Positions 23,088 through 34,390 of a stretch of 64,000 nucleotides of DNA are shown one piece after another. Within the stretch, counting starts at the first letter, position 1. Every line of letters starts with the position of its first letter. The DNA is from Hyaloperonospora brassicae (taxonomy: Eukaryota; Oomycota; Peronosporomycetes; Peronosporales; Peronosporaceae), in assembly GCA_947650285.1 (NCBI GenBank), contig CANTFL010000375.1, positions 1-64,000 on the forward strand. Reading direction: 5' to 3'. Made by a program: the position numbers and the translations under genes. The notes under the pieces are model-generated. The model worked only from the letters and a program-made list of their open reading frames with translations, searched no databases and was not told where the DNA came from.

Positions 23088-24483
23088 GTCCCCACGTTCT
23101 AAAGGAATTGCTCAATAGTCTCATGCTGAGTGATTAGACCCTCAATAAACTGTGAAAACAAGTTCTCAGGAAGAAACCGAGACGCTGCACGTTTTGGTCA
23201 ATGACGTATCAAGCGTAGGCGCTTACACGCTTAATCTGATTGTGCCTTCGAAGTTGACTTCGGAGATTACTCAGTTGCCAACGCTAGAACCGAAACGGTT
23301 CTTGCGTGATCTGCTTAGTGGCAAAGTCAAGCAGATCTACATACTCGTCATAGAAGATGAGTATGTGGCCGATATTCGGTCGGCAACAGTGTTTGGGAGA
23401 ACGAACGGGTTCCCAGCAGCTCATCGATGAACGAAAGTGTCCTCGATGAGAAGAATCGGATTGAGCGATACACGTCTCAATCCTGAGATTCACTTCAGGC
23501 AAATTCCTTGTATAATGATTTGATCGAATTCAAGGATGTGTTTCCCAAATGCGTACCTTGCGAGTTGGCTGAAGATAAAGGCACTCGACACGAGATCGAT
23601 CCCAAACCGGCTCGAAATATTGTGTCATAAAGCAGTGGCCACTGCCTCGTGAACAAAGTGATAGCGATCGACAAGTTCTTTGCCGATCGCTTAGCAGCGG
23701 GTAATGTGAGGGAATCAACATCCCCTCACAGCTCTCCGAACTTCTGTGTGCAAAGGCCAGAGGAGGATGGCGGATAGTGCATATGCATTCAACATGTTGG
23801 ATGCTGCAACGGTACCGGCTCCGACGCCGATACCGAGGAAGGACGTAATCTAAGATGGTATGTCAAAGAGTACCATCTTTTCGTCCATGGATCTAATGGA
23901 TGGATTCTATCAGATCCTCATGCGTGAACGGGACATCCCGTACACAGCCGTGAGCACTCCAAGCGGAATGCTGTGGGAGTGACTAGTGATGCACAAGGGG
24001 CTAAGTAACGTCCCTGCTACTTTCAACAGATGCGTTACAAATCTGTTGAGAACGCTGTGGAATTTTGCACCGAGTCACTTCGACGATGTGTTCGTCCATG
24101 GCCGGGCTATGGACGGGAAGACGGACGTTGAAGTTCACAGAACTCACGTTCGTCAGGTTCTTCAACTTATGCGCAAGCATAAGTTGTACGCTAACCTCAA
24201 GAAGTGTATATTCGCGGCTAGCGAAATACCACTTCTTGGGTGCATCGTGGGTAAACACGGCGTACGCCCTGATCCCGGAAAGATCAAGGCAATGAACTAC
24301 TGTCACGTGCCAGTCGATGTCAGGGGACTTCGTAAGTTCCTTGGTCTAACGGCGTACTTGCACAAGTTATCGCCCAACTTTGCCAAAATGACTGTTTATC
24401 CTTCTTGCTTACTCAAGAAAAATGTGAAGTGGACATGGAATGCTGAATGTCGGCGTATTTTGAAGGTATCACGCAAAGCTTGA
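23088..24483 (+). pseudogene. Element A reverse transcriptase
   Basis: RT pieces are readable with stops from 23,500: TPIPR, MDGFYQILM, STPSGMLW, then an open run 23,986-24,483 with KGLSNVPATFN, SHFDDVFVHGR, LYANLKKCIF, LGCIVGKHGVRPDP and LRKFLGLTAYLHK. The catalytic YxDD box is HFDD here, where element B has YFDD. It is homologous throughout to the RT of element B (29,640-30,700) but clearly diverged from it. Confidence 0.85.
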
Positions 24484-26694
24484 TGCAATCGCCAGTATCG
24501 GCGATTGCGATCAGGACAGACCATTTCATGTGGTCTGCGACGCCAGCGATGTTGTGATCATCTGCACGTTAGTGCAATTTGACATAGATGGCGCAGAGCG
24601 CGTCATCTGTTATTGATCGCGTCAGCTCCAAGCATCTGAGCGATATTATCCAGTCCATGACAAGGAACACCTTGCCATGAAGTACGCGATGGCCAAGTTT
24701 TGCGTCTATCTCTTAGGATATAGACTGTTCATTGTCTATATGGACCACGCGTCACTACGCACGGCCGTAAACAGCGCCCAACTCTCGCAAAGAATGGCGA
24801 GGTGGCTGTCTTTCTTCGCGGAGTACAACTGCTCCGCCGAGTAGTAACAAAGACGACTGAGCGTCGTCGCTGATGCGCTATCGCGCCGACCCGATTTCGA
24901 GCCGGGCGCGCATATTCAACAGTGAGGATGATTCCAATGTTGCGACAATTACAGTCATTTTACCGTCGTCAACGTTCTTGGCGACGAAAGAAATCTCTAC
25001 GCGGAAGCTAAGGATTAACTGCGCTTGAATCATGGATCATCTGGTGAATCCAACTCGGAAATCTTTAAAAGATTTACCGGCTTTGTACCGATCCTCCTCG
25101 GATCGGTACACAACACGCAACGGGTTGTTGCACTATACAGCCGTTGCCCGAGACACGCCTCGTGTCGTCGTGCCCACTCATAACAATTTGCGCTTGAGCA
25201 TCATGAATGAGTGTCACGATACCCCAACAGACGGGCATCGTGGTCGGTCAAAGACTTACCTTACGGTAATTCTTGACTTTTACTAGCCCCACTAGTATCA
25301 GCTTGTGCGCAAGTACATTCGTGGTTGCGAGATTTGTCAACAGGTGAATCCTAGTCCTTATTCCCCTGCACCCTTACAGCCTCTACCTATCTCTGCAGAG
25401 TGCTGGCAGTCCGTTTCCATGGGCTTCGTTTTCCGTTTTCCCCAAAGACGACTACAGAAATAATTGTGTTCTCGTGATCGCTGACCTTTTCAGCAAGATG
25501 GTGCATCTTGCTACGTTACCTCATTCAATCACGGCACAGGGCTGTGCTCGTGTCTTTATAGACACGATATTTCGAATCTACGGTTTACCCGTGAACTCGT
25601 GTCCGACCATAACCCTAGGTTCACGGCGTAGTTTTGTTAGTCCGTGTTCCGATCACTCAGAAAGCTTTTGGAGATGCCAGCATCTGACCATCCCGAAACA
25701 GATGGTAAAACGGAACGTGCAAACCTTGTCCTCGAAGAGATCCTTCGAGGATACATCCACTAATTCTCGAGTTGGAGCAACTTTCACATTATGGTGCAAT
25801 ACGCCTTACAAAATTTAAGGAAAGCTTAAACCCAGCACAAACCGTTCTTCGTGAATGGCGCTATCCATTAACGTCTGCCCACTCTCTTAGAGTATGCTCT
25901 TGGACAAGAAGGGAGGGACTAGCTCGAGCAAAAACCTTTCTATCTCTTGTTCGTCACGTGTTGATTCTTAAGTCGTCACGTATGATGCCAATGTATATCA
26001 GACCGACATCGAAGAAGAAGATCATCTCAATAATAGCTATGAGGCTGTTATTACATCAGGTGATGAAGACGATGCTGATATTTTTATCATCGCCAACGAC
26101 TATTACAGAGATGATGATAATACCCTCTAATGAACGGGAAGAGGAGAGGACTCTTTCTGCAGTTCGCACGAGGCGAACTAAACAAAACAATGTCTCGTCA
26201 GCAGAAAGGCTTCTGCTGACTCGAGAAGCGGTGGTGCTTTTCGGGCAGGACTACATCGCTCATGCAGTGGACCGGCATAATTGAACGCTGACAAGAATGG
26301 AAGAGCAATTGTTATGCCATTTCGCAAACGCGATTAAGTCCTACTTTTTACGGTAAATTTACCCAGACACGTAGTGACTAACGTGGGCAGCAGCAAACTA
26401 CTGCCCAAGTATATCGGTTTCTTTCGTTTGCTGCGCCGACAAGGCAGCGTATACACGATAGATCTGCAATCTAGGATGCGTGCGCATCCTACGTTTTACG
26501 TGGGGCGTCTCCTCCCGTAGTCAGTACGAGCCCTCCTCCGACGATGAAGATACCCTGAACGTTCGAGAATCTCCACCAGATTCTTGCGTTCGCGCCACAG
26601 ACGTTCAGTCTGGTCGCGTAGTGAAGAGACCTAAGAGCTCAACTGAGAAATCTCATTGCGAGCTGTCGCCAGCTCGTTAATGAGGGAACGGACA
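24484..26694 (+). pseudogene. Element A RNase H and integrase
   Basis: RNase H is recognisable at about 24,530-24,890 (FHVVCDASD, YYPVHDKEHLAMKYAM, MDHASLRTAVNS, VVADALSRRPDF). Integrase starts near 25,150: the zinc-binding HH-CC domain is visible as ECHDTPTDGH, then GCEICQQ. The first catalytic position reads SVSMGFVF, with Gly where Asp is expected. The C-terminal part near 26,480 (LRILRFTWGVSSRS) lines up with the HPTFYVGRL region of element B. Many stops are present. The chromodomain that should follow is displaced to 34,560 by the insertion of element B. Confidence 0.8.
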
Positions 26695-26744
26695 TCGCGC
26701 TCGACCCGAAGTTTGCGAGGGCGTATTCGGCACGATCCTTCGCC

Positions 26745-26749
26745 TGATC
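26745..26749 (+). repeat. Target-site duplication of element B, left copy
   Basis: TGATC directly precedes the TGTAATGGG start of the left LTR of element B and is repeated directly after its right LTR at 34,391-34,395. This 5-bp duplication is the size expected for Gypsy integrase. Confidence 0.9.
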
Positions 26750-27071
26750 TGTAATGGGCCACCCAGTTACATAAGTAGTTTCGATTAAGTTTACATGCTA
26801 CTTAAGTTGGGGTGTTACTTTCGAAGTAGCGAAAGTAGCACGTCGTATCTTTTAGCTGGTTTAATGGGCTCAGCACCATGATTAGCCAGTAAGATATAGG
26901 CACGTAGATTGAGTGGTCCCCTTAAGCCCAAGATAACCATTCGTACTTAGGATGATTTGAAAGTCAAAAATATAAACAGAGTTACAAATACTAAACACCA
27001 AAGACTTGGGTTTTGAGCTTCCTCAAAACGATAGTGTAAGTTAAGTAACGGGTTATTCTAGCCCCTTTACA
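26750..27071 (+). repeat. Element B left (5') LTR
   Basis: 322 bp, from TGTAATGGGCC to CCCCTTTACA. It is the same length as the right LTR, with about 16 scattered substitutions and no indels that I can see. An imperfect inverted repeat of TGTAAC-GGG lies at the start, as in element A. Confidence 0.95.
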
Positions 27072-27092
27072 CCTGGTAGCACTTAGTAGTCC
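27072..27092 (+). other. Element B primer-binding site
   Basis: CC followed by TGGTAGCACTTAGTAGTCC begins one base after the LTR end; it differs from the site in element A by a single base. Confidence 0.7.
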
Positions 27093-27112
27093 TTCCCATA
27101 CCCGAGTTTGGG

Positions 27113-28165
27113 ATGAGCGATTCGTCGTACTTTGACGCTCCAGACGTAAGTCTGGAGCACGAGACTTTTCCCCATCTCACCGGTGTTAAGTGGGATGCCT
27201 TAAATCGCCTCGCGGCGATATCTGGAGAGGCATTCGTTGTGTCGTTGATGAAATCAGTGACTTCTGATGGACAGCTTCTCGCCATAGACGACTACATAGC
27301 TCGCGAGCTCGCCGAATCCAATCGGCGAGGTTTAACTCCCTCGCGGACTTCACGGAACGATGCCGTGAAGATGAAGACATCCGTCCACTCTGGCGAAGTA
27401 AAAAACCGCTTTTCGTCGTCGCGTTGGTTCCGAGAAGTTGACATTGCTATCGCCTCGAGACTTCTCGAGGCTCCTCAAGCGAAGGTCAACTTCCTCCTTT
27501 CCCGTCTCGCTGGGAAAGCCAAGGTGTGGGCCTTGGGTAAACTCGTTGTGGACGAGTACGCGTTCCCCACTCTGGAAGCCATCCAGAGTGACCTTCGGCT
27601 CGCCTTCGAGCCGCCACAGGAAGAGAAGTTGGTGCGTTCAAGTTCCATGTCCTTGCGACAGGGTAAGATGTCCATGCGCGACTACGTACAGATGGCTCGA
27701 CATCTGGCGTCGTGCATTATCACGCATTCCATGGACATGTACAAACAAGTGAACGTGTTTGTCGATGGCATGCGTGAATGGCAGACTCGTCTACCGCTGG
27801 AACGCGCGGAGCCTGCCACGTTGGAGGAGGCTTTCGCTATCGCCCTCCGTAAGGACTTCAGAGTCAATAAGGCCTATACCGAGCCTTCAGTTGTTACCGC
27901 TGTCAGATCAGCGGGCCCGGAAACTATGGAGATCGATGTAATTGAGTCGTCGGGTGACCGACGACGCGCTACGTCCAACAAGGGCGACGTACATAGCGGA
28001 CGTCAGATGATCTGCTTTCGATGCCGAAAGCCTGGACATCGCGCGGCTGAATGCCGCGTGCCAGCACCGAAGTCAGTACATACGACGGACACCCATAATC
28101 AGGAAGGTGCTCCGCTAACTCGTCAAAAAACGGACGAGACCAGTAGTTTTAGGGCGCCCTGCTAG
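27113..28165 (+). CDS. Element B Gag polyprotein, intact ORF
   Basis: A 350-codon uninterrupted ORF starting 42 bp after the LTR. Residues 1-98 are an acidic N-terminus. About 99-210 form the helical Retrotrans_gag region ([49 protein letters not shown]). Residues 301-314 are a CCHC zinc knuckle ([14 protein letters not shown]) for RNA binding. The C-terminus ends at TAG 28,163; one base further, an ATG opens the protease frame in the +1 register (TAGGATG). Gag forms the particle shell. That this ORF is intact while pol is broken could be chance or could reflect trans-complementation. Confidence 0.9.
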   Translation: MSDSSYFDAPDVSLEHETFPHLTGVKWDALNRLAAISGEAFVVSLMKSVTSDGQLLAIDDYIARELAESNRRGLTPSRTSRNDAVKMKTSVHSGEVKNRFSSSRWFREVDIAIASRLLEAPQAKVNFLLSRLAGKAKVWALGKLVVDEYAFPTLEAIQSDLRLAFEPPQEEKLVRSSSMSLRQGKMSMRDYVQMARHLASCIITHSMDMYKQVNVFVDGMREWQTRLPLERAEPATLEEAFAIALRKDFRVNKAYTEPSVVTAVRSAGPETMEIDVIESSGDRRRATSNKGDVHSGRQMICFRCRKPGHRAAECRVPAPKSVHTTDTHNQEGAPLTRQKTDETSSFRAPC

Positions 28166-28166
28166 G

Positions 28167-28652
28167 ATGAAGGGAGGTACGGTTCCACCGGTGGAAGCCC
28201 GACCTCCCAGTCCATTAGTGCTGCGTGCACGGTCAAATGCCAATGCCACGAGTGGTGATTTACGCCTGATTATTGTTAATATACATGTCGCCGGTATCCG
28301 GCGACCTCTACGAGCGCTCCTGGATTCAAGAGCGCCAAACAATTTCTTCTGTGAATCCTGCGTGTCAATGCTGCCACCCAGCATCCAGGTCCACGAGGGA
28401 CCTGGCCAAGTTGTTGTCAAGCTCGCTGACGGGAAACCACGCCGCGTATCGCGGCGCGAAGTATCGTTGCCGTACACGTTTGACGTCTTTCGCAGCAACG
28501 ACAATTTCTTGGTGAATGAGATGAATTTTGCATTCGATTGCATCTTGGGCATGCCATGGTTGGCACGATACAAGCCCCAGATCGACTGGTTAGCCAGATC
28601 AGTGAGACGTCGAAGTAAGTTCGACGTCAGCGAAGTGTTCACCCATCTCTAG
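28167..28652 (+). pseudogene. Element B protease
   Basis: An ORF of 161 codons in the +1 frame after gag. The core reads RALLDSRAPNNFF, where the conserved DSGA triad has Gly changed to Arg, so catalytic function is doubtful. The C-terminal CILGMPWLARYKPQIDW is fully typical of this Gypsy lineage. It would be expressed by frameshifting or reinitiation at TAGGATG, but the sequence cannot tell which. Confidence 0.8.
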
Positions 28653-29204
28653 GTGTCTCCAAGTGATTGGCCGAAAGTTACAGTCGTGGACCGTACATCC
28701 ACGACGCCGGCGGTACACAGAGTGAGCGATGGCCCTTTCTGTACCGCTTGTTTCGTGCCCCTACGCACGAGTGACGATGTCTCCTCGCTTTGCAGTGAGG
28801 ATTCCGACGTGGACGAGCAGTGGCTCCCGCGCGAAGACGACGCGGTCGAACAGAGGTTCCCGCACGAGAGAGCGGTGGTCGAACACGAACAGGTGTTCCC
28901 ACCTGCACCCATTGTGGTAGAGTAGAGGCTCCCACAAGGGCAAGATGTGACCGAGCAGGGGCTCGCCACCGAGTGTGACGTGGATGGACAAGATTCTCCA
29001 CGTGCGAACATGATGGTCGAACAGGGGTTCCCATCATCGCCCACTGTGGTCGAACAGAGGTTCCCACATGAGCAAGACGTGGTCGAGCAGGGGCTCCCAC
29101 CTGAGATTGTGGCGGTCGAGCAGGGGCTTTCGCATTATGCGTCGACGGACGAGTATGGACTACTCCCGTCGCGCGATTTCGACGTCCTGGATGGGGACAT
29201 CTAG
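28653..29204 (+). pseudogene. Element B protease-RT linker with tandem VVEQ-x-FP repeats
   Basis: Same frame as protease, broken by one TAG at about 28,923. It consists largely of imperfect repeats of about ten codons: [45 protein letters not shown]. At DNA level, GGTCGAACAG(A/G)GGTTCCCA recurs. The repeat array looks like recent slippage growth of a disordered spacer. No enzymatic motif is present. Confidence 0.75.
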
Positions 29205-30930
29205 CGTCTAGAGGGGTGTGCGGATTTAACACCTGACTGCGGTTCGCCAGCTTCGAGCATGGACTCGAAGAACGATGGGGACGCAAGCCGCGAGAACTCA
29301 GCGTTGGAATGTGTCCACGCTATTGTGTACGTGGACGGGAGTCTACAAAGGCGCCAATACATTGAGGTCGCGAGTCCACCTCGCGACGCGTCGTCGATTA
29401 CGAGCCTTCCAGGACTCTCCTAACAGCATTTTCTACGCAACCTTAAGGGAGGCACGGTGAAACAAGTATGTCTGGTCTTCAACGAGGTGACCTATGAGGC
29501 GAATGAGGAGCGAATGACGCGCCCTCGAAGCGCTAAACAAAAGTCAGCGCGCGAAGAAAGATTTGCGTCGCAATCTTGGGAGGCTCTGCGCGAGTCTGGT
29601 AACCCTGTCGACGACATTGCTTGAGAGTACGCCGACGTGTTCTTGGACAAGATTCCGGCTGAACTTCCTGCCGATCGTGGATGGCGGCACGGGATTGATC
29701 TCGTTTCAGGATCGAAATATCGTGTGATACACCAGTTGCCGTTACCTCGAGACCAAGTCGAGGCTATTGATACATTATTTGAAGGTCGTCACAAGGCCGG
29801 TCATGTGCGTGAGAGTTTCTCACCCCATTCGAGTCCAACCTTCTGCGTGAAGAAGGCTACGGGAGGCTGGCGTATAGTTCATGCGTTTAACAAGCTCAAC
29901 GATGCTACTATTCCTGCCCGAACGCCTATCCCCAGGACCGACATGGTTCTAAACTCCATGTCAGGTAGCATCATCTTCAGTGCCATCGATCTGACCGATG
30001 GCTTCTACCAGATCTTGATGCGACGGAGTAACATACCACTCACTGCGGTGAGCACCCCGAGTGGTATGCTTTGGAAGTGGCTGGTGATGCCACAAGGATT
30101 GAAGAACGCACCAGCCACTTTCAATCGCATTGATCTCTAAAGTGTTGAGACCGCTTCGAGACTTTTCCCAGAGCTACTTCGATGACATTTTTGTCCACAG
30201 TCGCACTGAGGGCAACCTCAGTGCTATCCAAGTTCACCTTCAACACCTGAAGCAGGTGTTCCAAGTCATGCGGGATAACAAGTTATATGCAAATTTGAAG
30301 AAGTGCGTATTCTGTGCACCGGAGATTCCGGTGCTGGGCTGCTACGTGAGCAAATCGGGTGTTCGAGCCGATCCAGAGAAGGTGTCGTCAATCTGTTCTT
30401 GGCCCACACATAAGAATCCTACGGAGTTGCGTCAATGGCTCGGTCTAGCTAATTACTTGCATAAGTACACAAAGGATTACGCCGGTTCTATACAGCCCCT
30501 GTCGTCACTTCTGACGAAAGACGCCACGTGGTCGTGGCGCCCCGAGCATCAAGCTGCCTTTGACGCAGTAAAGAAGAGCCTGGCGTCGGCGCCAGTGTTG
30601 ATACTCCCTGACGACACTAAGCCGTTTCACGTGGTGTGTGATGCAAGTGAATTTGCAATTGGTTGCGCCCCATGCAGTTTGATCATGAGGGCCGTGAAAG
30701 AGTCGTGAGCTACCAATCACTACAGATGAAGCCGGCAGAGAAGAACTATCCGGTTCACGATAAGGAACTGCTAGCGATGCGCTACGCACTCATCAAGTTT
30801 CGTGTCCACCTACTGGGCGAACGCACGTTCGTCCTGTATACGGATCATGCATCGCTGCGAACAGCAATGAAGAGCCCACACCTGTCACAACGGATGGCAC
30901 GGTGGCTCTATTTCTTCTCCGAGTAAAACT
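29205..30930 (+). pseudogene. Element B reverse transcriptase and RNase H
   Basis: Pol continues in the protease frame with an in-frame TGA at about 29,622, then 29,637-30,140 is open (DLVSGSKYRVIHQLPL, GWRIVHAFNKLND, IFSAIDLTDGFYQI, VMPQGLKNAPATFNR). A shift near 30,130 moves to another frame with QSYFDDIFVHSR (catalytic YFDD), LYANLKKCVF and LRQWLGLANYLHKY. RNase H follows with a second shift near 30,690 (FHVVCDASEFAIG, NYPVHDKELLAMRYALIKF, YTDHASLRTAMKS). Catalytic residues are conserved, so damage is limited to the stop and the shifts. Confidence 0.85.
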
Positions 30931-32876
30931 TCGTCGTGCACTACAAGCCAGTCAAGACTAACATTCTTGCTGACGCACTGTCACGACGTCCAGATTATGA
31001 TCCTCGTATGTCACTGAGTCTTCAGGCAACTGACGACGACGATGAAGACGATCGATGTGCGACGTGTGTGTCGTTGAATCTAACTCGGGCCACACCCGAG
31101 TTATGCCTTTTTGATGAAATTGTCGCGGCTTACGCGAACTATCCAGATAACGCGGACATTATTGCCTATCTGCGCTCTCCCAGAGATGCTGCACTGGGAG
31201 CTCTTCCGCGAACGAAGCGTGAACACATTTAACGATACAGTATGGACGGTGATTTGCTGTTATACAGCATCGATAAATTCGATGCACCTCAAACGGGTGA
31301 TTGCGAATGACTTGAATTTGCGTGCTCGTATCATTTACGAGTACCATGATGCCCCAATTGGCGGTCATCTGGGCCGCGAAAAGACATTTGCGGCTGTCTC
31401 GCGTGACTACTTCCGGCCCCACATGTACAAGTGGGTTCGCAAGTGGATTCGCACCTGCGAAATATGTCAGCGCGTGAAGCCATCTCCATCGTCGCAGGCC
31501 CCCCAGCGACATCTGCCAATTGCAGCTCAGGCTTGGAGCTCTGTCTCAATGAAGTTTATCTTCGGTCTTACACCAGATGGCCAAGACCGAACGGGTATTC
31601 TGGTCTTTGTGAACAGATTCAGCAAAATGACACATCTGGTGCCTGTTCATGCAACGATCACCGCGGCTGAGACCGCGGTGCACTTCATTGACACTGTGTT
31701 TCGCCATAACGGTCCACCAGACAACATTGTCTCGGACCGTGATCCTCGTTTCGCATCTGCCTTTTGGACGTCATTGTTCGAATTGCTTGGCACAAAGCTG
31801 CAAATGTCGTCAGCAGCCCATCCGGAAACAGATGGGCAAAAAGAGAGTTAATCGGGTCCTCGAAGATGTTCTTCGAAGCTATGCAACTTCCTTTACGAGT
31901 TGGAGTTCCTTTTTTTACTCGCGGAGTTTGCACTCAACAACGCGGTTCACGCGTCAACGAGGTTGACGCCATTTTTTGCAAATTCGGCCCGTCATCCTCT
32001 TGTACCTACTCTTCTTGCCGTAGGTCAACCCACGGCTCTTCGTGGCTCCACTCTGGCGGGGGGGGGGGTGATAACGATAAACAACGATCGAGTGCAGCTC
32101 ACGGTATTCTGAGCGCGAATATTGTCACCCAATCCAAAGTAAAGTCTTCTGTTTTGACGCCACGTGACGTGGCGTCCCCGCTAGCTCAATGGACTGCACA
32201 GACGCGGATTGACCCTTCTTCAAGTATGCGAAACTTTAAAGCCAACTACGCGACGATTGAATCGGCGCGACCAATTGATGACATGGATTTGTCAGAGTTT
32301 ATACTCCAACGTCAAGCCATCCCGAGGTTTGTACGCGATACTCTTCGATCTGCAGTGGATATACAGGTATCGAATGCAGACAAACGTGGAAGAAGATACG
32401 CGAGTACATTCAAGAAGGGTGATCGTGTATTGTTATCTACCGAAGGCCTACGAGATTCAGCAGTAACCAATCTGGGCGCGAGCAAACTCGCGCCACGTTT
32501 CATCGGACCATTCACGGTACTCAAGACGATCGGCGACGCATACAAGCTGGGCATCCCTTCGTCACTGCGACTTCATCCGACGTTTTACGTCGGGAGGCTC
32601 AAAGAGTATCGTCCAGCTACGCTTCACGGGTTGGCTCCGTCCTCGGAGTCAAAGGCTCATTGGTCGACTTTCCCTTTCGCCTTGCTTGACGCGCCAGTGA
32701 CATCAGACGCGGCTCCGTCCCAGTCTGCGCGTGCCCAAGAGCCTGGCGTTCCAGGTTACGCATCCGTTCAAGCAGCTCGCGGTTCGACTGTCGAATCTCG
32801 TTCGCTGTTCTCTCAGCCCGCGCAGCTTGATCAAGGGCAGATTCAGCTTCCAGCTGGGCATCAAAAGCCTTGTTAA
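30931..32876 (+). pseudogene. Element B integrase
   Basis: After the RNase H tail (ILADALSRRPDYDP) the integrase has an N-terminal HH-CC zinc domain (EYHDAPIGGH, then TCEICQRV). The catalytic core has NIVSDRDPRF (second Asp) and HPETDGQKE (Glu). The first catalytic position reads VSMKFIFGL with Lys instead of Asp. Frames switch near 31,220 and 31,845. The C-terminal domain is open in 31,764-32,876 (KKGDRVLLSTEGL, KLAPRFIGPFTVL, HPTFYVGRLKEYRP). Confidence 0.85.
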
Positions 32877-32897
32877 CGGCCGCATCTACATCGTCCT

Positions 32898-33150
32898 GTG
32901 CAACCAGGACGCCAGCAGTATCACCGCGAGGGCCCACCACCGCTTGTGGACGCGGAAGGTCAGAAGCGCTGGATTGTGGAACGCTTATTGGGTCATGAGG
33001 ACCCTCGTCGCGAGACGACATCATCGCGACCCATGAGCGCGCGGTTCCAATCGCGCGCAAGTATCGTGTACGTTGGCTCGGGTTTCCACCCGAGCAGGAT
33101 ACGTGGGAACTGCGTTCTTCGCTTTTTGAGACGTTCCAGACGTCATTTGG
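32898..33150 (+). pseudogene. Element B chromodomain
   Basis: A chromodomain split by one frame shift: RWIVERLLGHED in the integrase frame, then KYRVRWLGFPPEQDTWELRSSL in the next. Aromatic and W-x-GFP / TWE positions fit the Gypsy chromovirus chromodomain, which tethers integrase to marked chromatin. Downstream, the sense strand has no further credible coding. Confidence 0.75.
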
Positions 33151-34032
33151 GCTTACGAGTCCGTACATACGCTTGGTGCAGATTTGGTTCTCGACCTGTG
33201 TGCTCTCGCGGTGAGCGAGAACGAGATGAACGACGACGGTGTCGTGGTGAAGCGTCACCACGACTACGGGACCAATGGTGATTGCGAGAACGTCGTGGTG
33301 AAATGTCATCACGACGACGAGATGAAGAGCTACGACGAGAACGTCGCGGCGAAAGTGTGTCGCCACGATCACGCGAACGAGAACGTCGTGGCGAGCGCAT
33401 GGCACCACGATCTCGAGAACGCTAGTGGTGTCGCCAGCGTGACGCGCCACGATTAACCGCAGTCTTGCGCTCCATCAAGCTGCGCTCATACCGTCTGATT
33501 TAGAGCTGTTCATACTCGCTAAGTGGATACTCAGCGATGTGTCGTGGCAAGACTCGCGAGTTGGACGAGGCATCGAGTCACAATAGTAACAAGATTCGTG
33601 TACGTGAACGTAGCAGAGTCGATCTACGTTACACGCGTTTTCGCAGATCTTCTCGCGCAGTACACCGATTGAATGATCGGCGCGGATGTCTTCGCGATTG
33701 GCCAGCCACTGCTGAAAGTTTCTTCCGTCTTCAAGCATCCGGTTCCACCGCCGGATGAACGCGCACCAAGACCGCTGGAGCGACTCGTACGAGATTCAAC
33801 CAAGAGTCTTCCCGCGCAACCGATGGAAACGCCGGAAGTAGTCCTGCATCGTTTCGAGAGATTCCGGAGCTCGAGCTCCGGACAAGTCGTACAGCGCCCA
33901 AGGGATCAGGTGCTGATCCATCGCGTGGTCTACTAAACTCCTGCTGATTGTGCGCGGGAGTGCTGTGGTGTTGGCGTCTGCGTCTTCAGTCATCGTTTGG
34001 CTTGTGCGTCGTTGGGTCTTGTAGTTAAGCAC
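33143..34032 (-). pseudogene. Element B antisense ORF with Arg/Ser-rich domain
   Basis: Opposite to pol, a protein-like reading starts near 34,032 (or the Met of MTEDADANTT) and runs DHAMDQHLIPWALYDLSGA, MQDYFRRFHRL, one TGA at about 33,796, then in the same frame LQRSWCAFIRRWNRMLEDG, NFQQWLANREDI, VLREKICENACNVDRL. Near 33,570 it passes to another frame: VLPRHIAEYPLSEYEQL, IRRYERSLMERK, then a tract dense in RS, RSPRR and RSRSRD (33,400-33,143) resembling SR-protein domains. It is about 290 codons with two or three stops and one shift. No known domain is recognised. It lies wholly between the chromodomain and the 3' LTR, so an antisense transcript from that LTR could express it. Confidence 0.55.
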
Positions 34033-34056
34033 TCACGGTATGTGAATGCTGTCTTG

Positions 34057-34068
34057 AAAAGGGGGTGA
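34057..34068 (+). other. Element B polypurine tract
   Basis: AAAAGGGGGTGA directly precedes the right LTR, the expected plus-strand primer for reverse transcription. Confidence 0.85.
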
Positions 34069-34390
34069 TGTAATGGACCACCCCGTTACATAAGTAGTTT
34101 CGATTAAGTTTACATGTTACTTAAGTTGGGGTGTTACTTTCGAAGTAGCGAAAGTAGCACGTCGTATCTTTTAGCTGGTTTAATGGGCTCAGCACCATTA
34201 TTAGCCAGTAAGATATAGACACGTAGATTGAGTGGTTCCCATGAACCCAAGATAACCATTCGTACTTAGGATGATTTAAAAGACAAAAATATAAACAGAG
34301 TTAAACATACTAAACACCAAAGACTTGGGTTTTGAGCTTCCTCAAAACAATATTGTAAGTTAAGTAACGGGTTATTCTAGCCCCGTTACA
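34069..34390 (+). repeat. Element B right (3') LTR
   Basis: 322 bp, from TGTAATGGACC to CCCCGTTACA, directly followed by the TGATC target duplication. About 95% identical to the left LTR by eye. Confidence 0.95.

Larger units (their letters stand above)
26750..34390 (+). mobile_element. Gypsy chromodomain element B, nested in element A
   Basis: A complete 7.64-kb LTR retrotransposon with 322-bp LTRs at both ends, a primer site, an intact gag ORF, protease, a repeat-bearing linker, RT, RNase H, integrase, a chromodomain, an antisense ORF and a polypurine tract. It is flanked by TGATC on both sides. By eye I count about 16 mismatches between the LTRs (about 95% identity), so it inserted much more recently than element A decayed. 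Pol is broken by one in-frame TGA and several frame shifts, so it is non-autonomous now. Confidence 0.95.

Noticed and set aside
32617..33450. A 277-codon open minus frame across integrase tail, chromodomain and the Arg/Ser tract of element B
   Set aside because: The reading in 33,143-33,400 is a hydrophobic shadow of the RS-coding frame, and below 33,140 it lies opposite the real sense chromodomain. Only the antisense part right of the chromodomain is kept, with a frame change near 33,570.
33184..33456. A plus-strand 90-codon ORF (His/Asp/Val-rich)
   Set aside because: It is the sense mirror of the antisense RS repeats and lies past the chromodomain without recognisable content.
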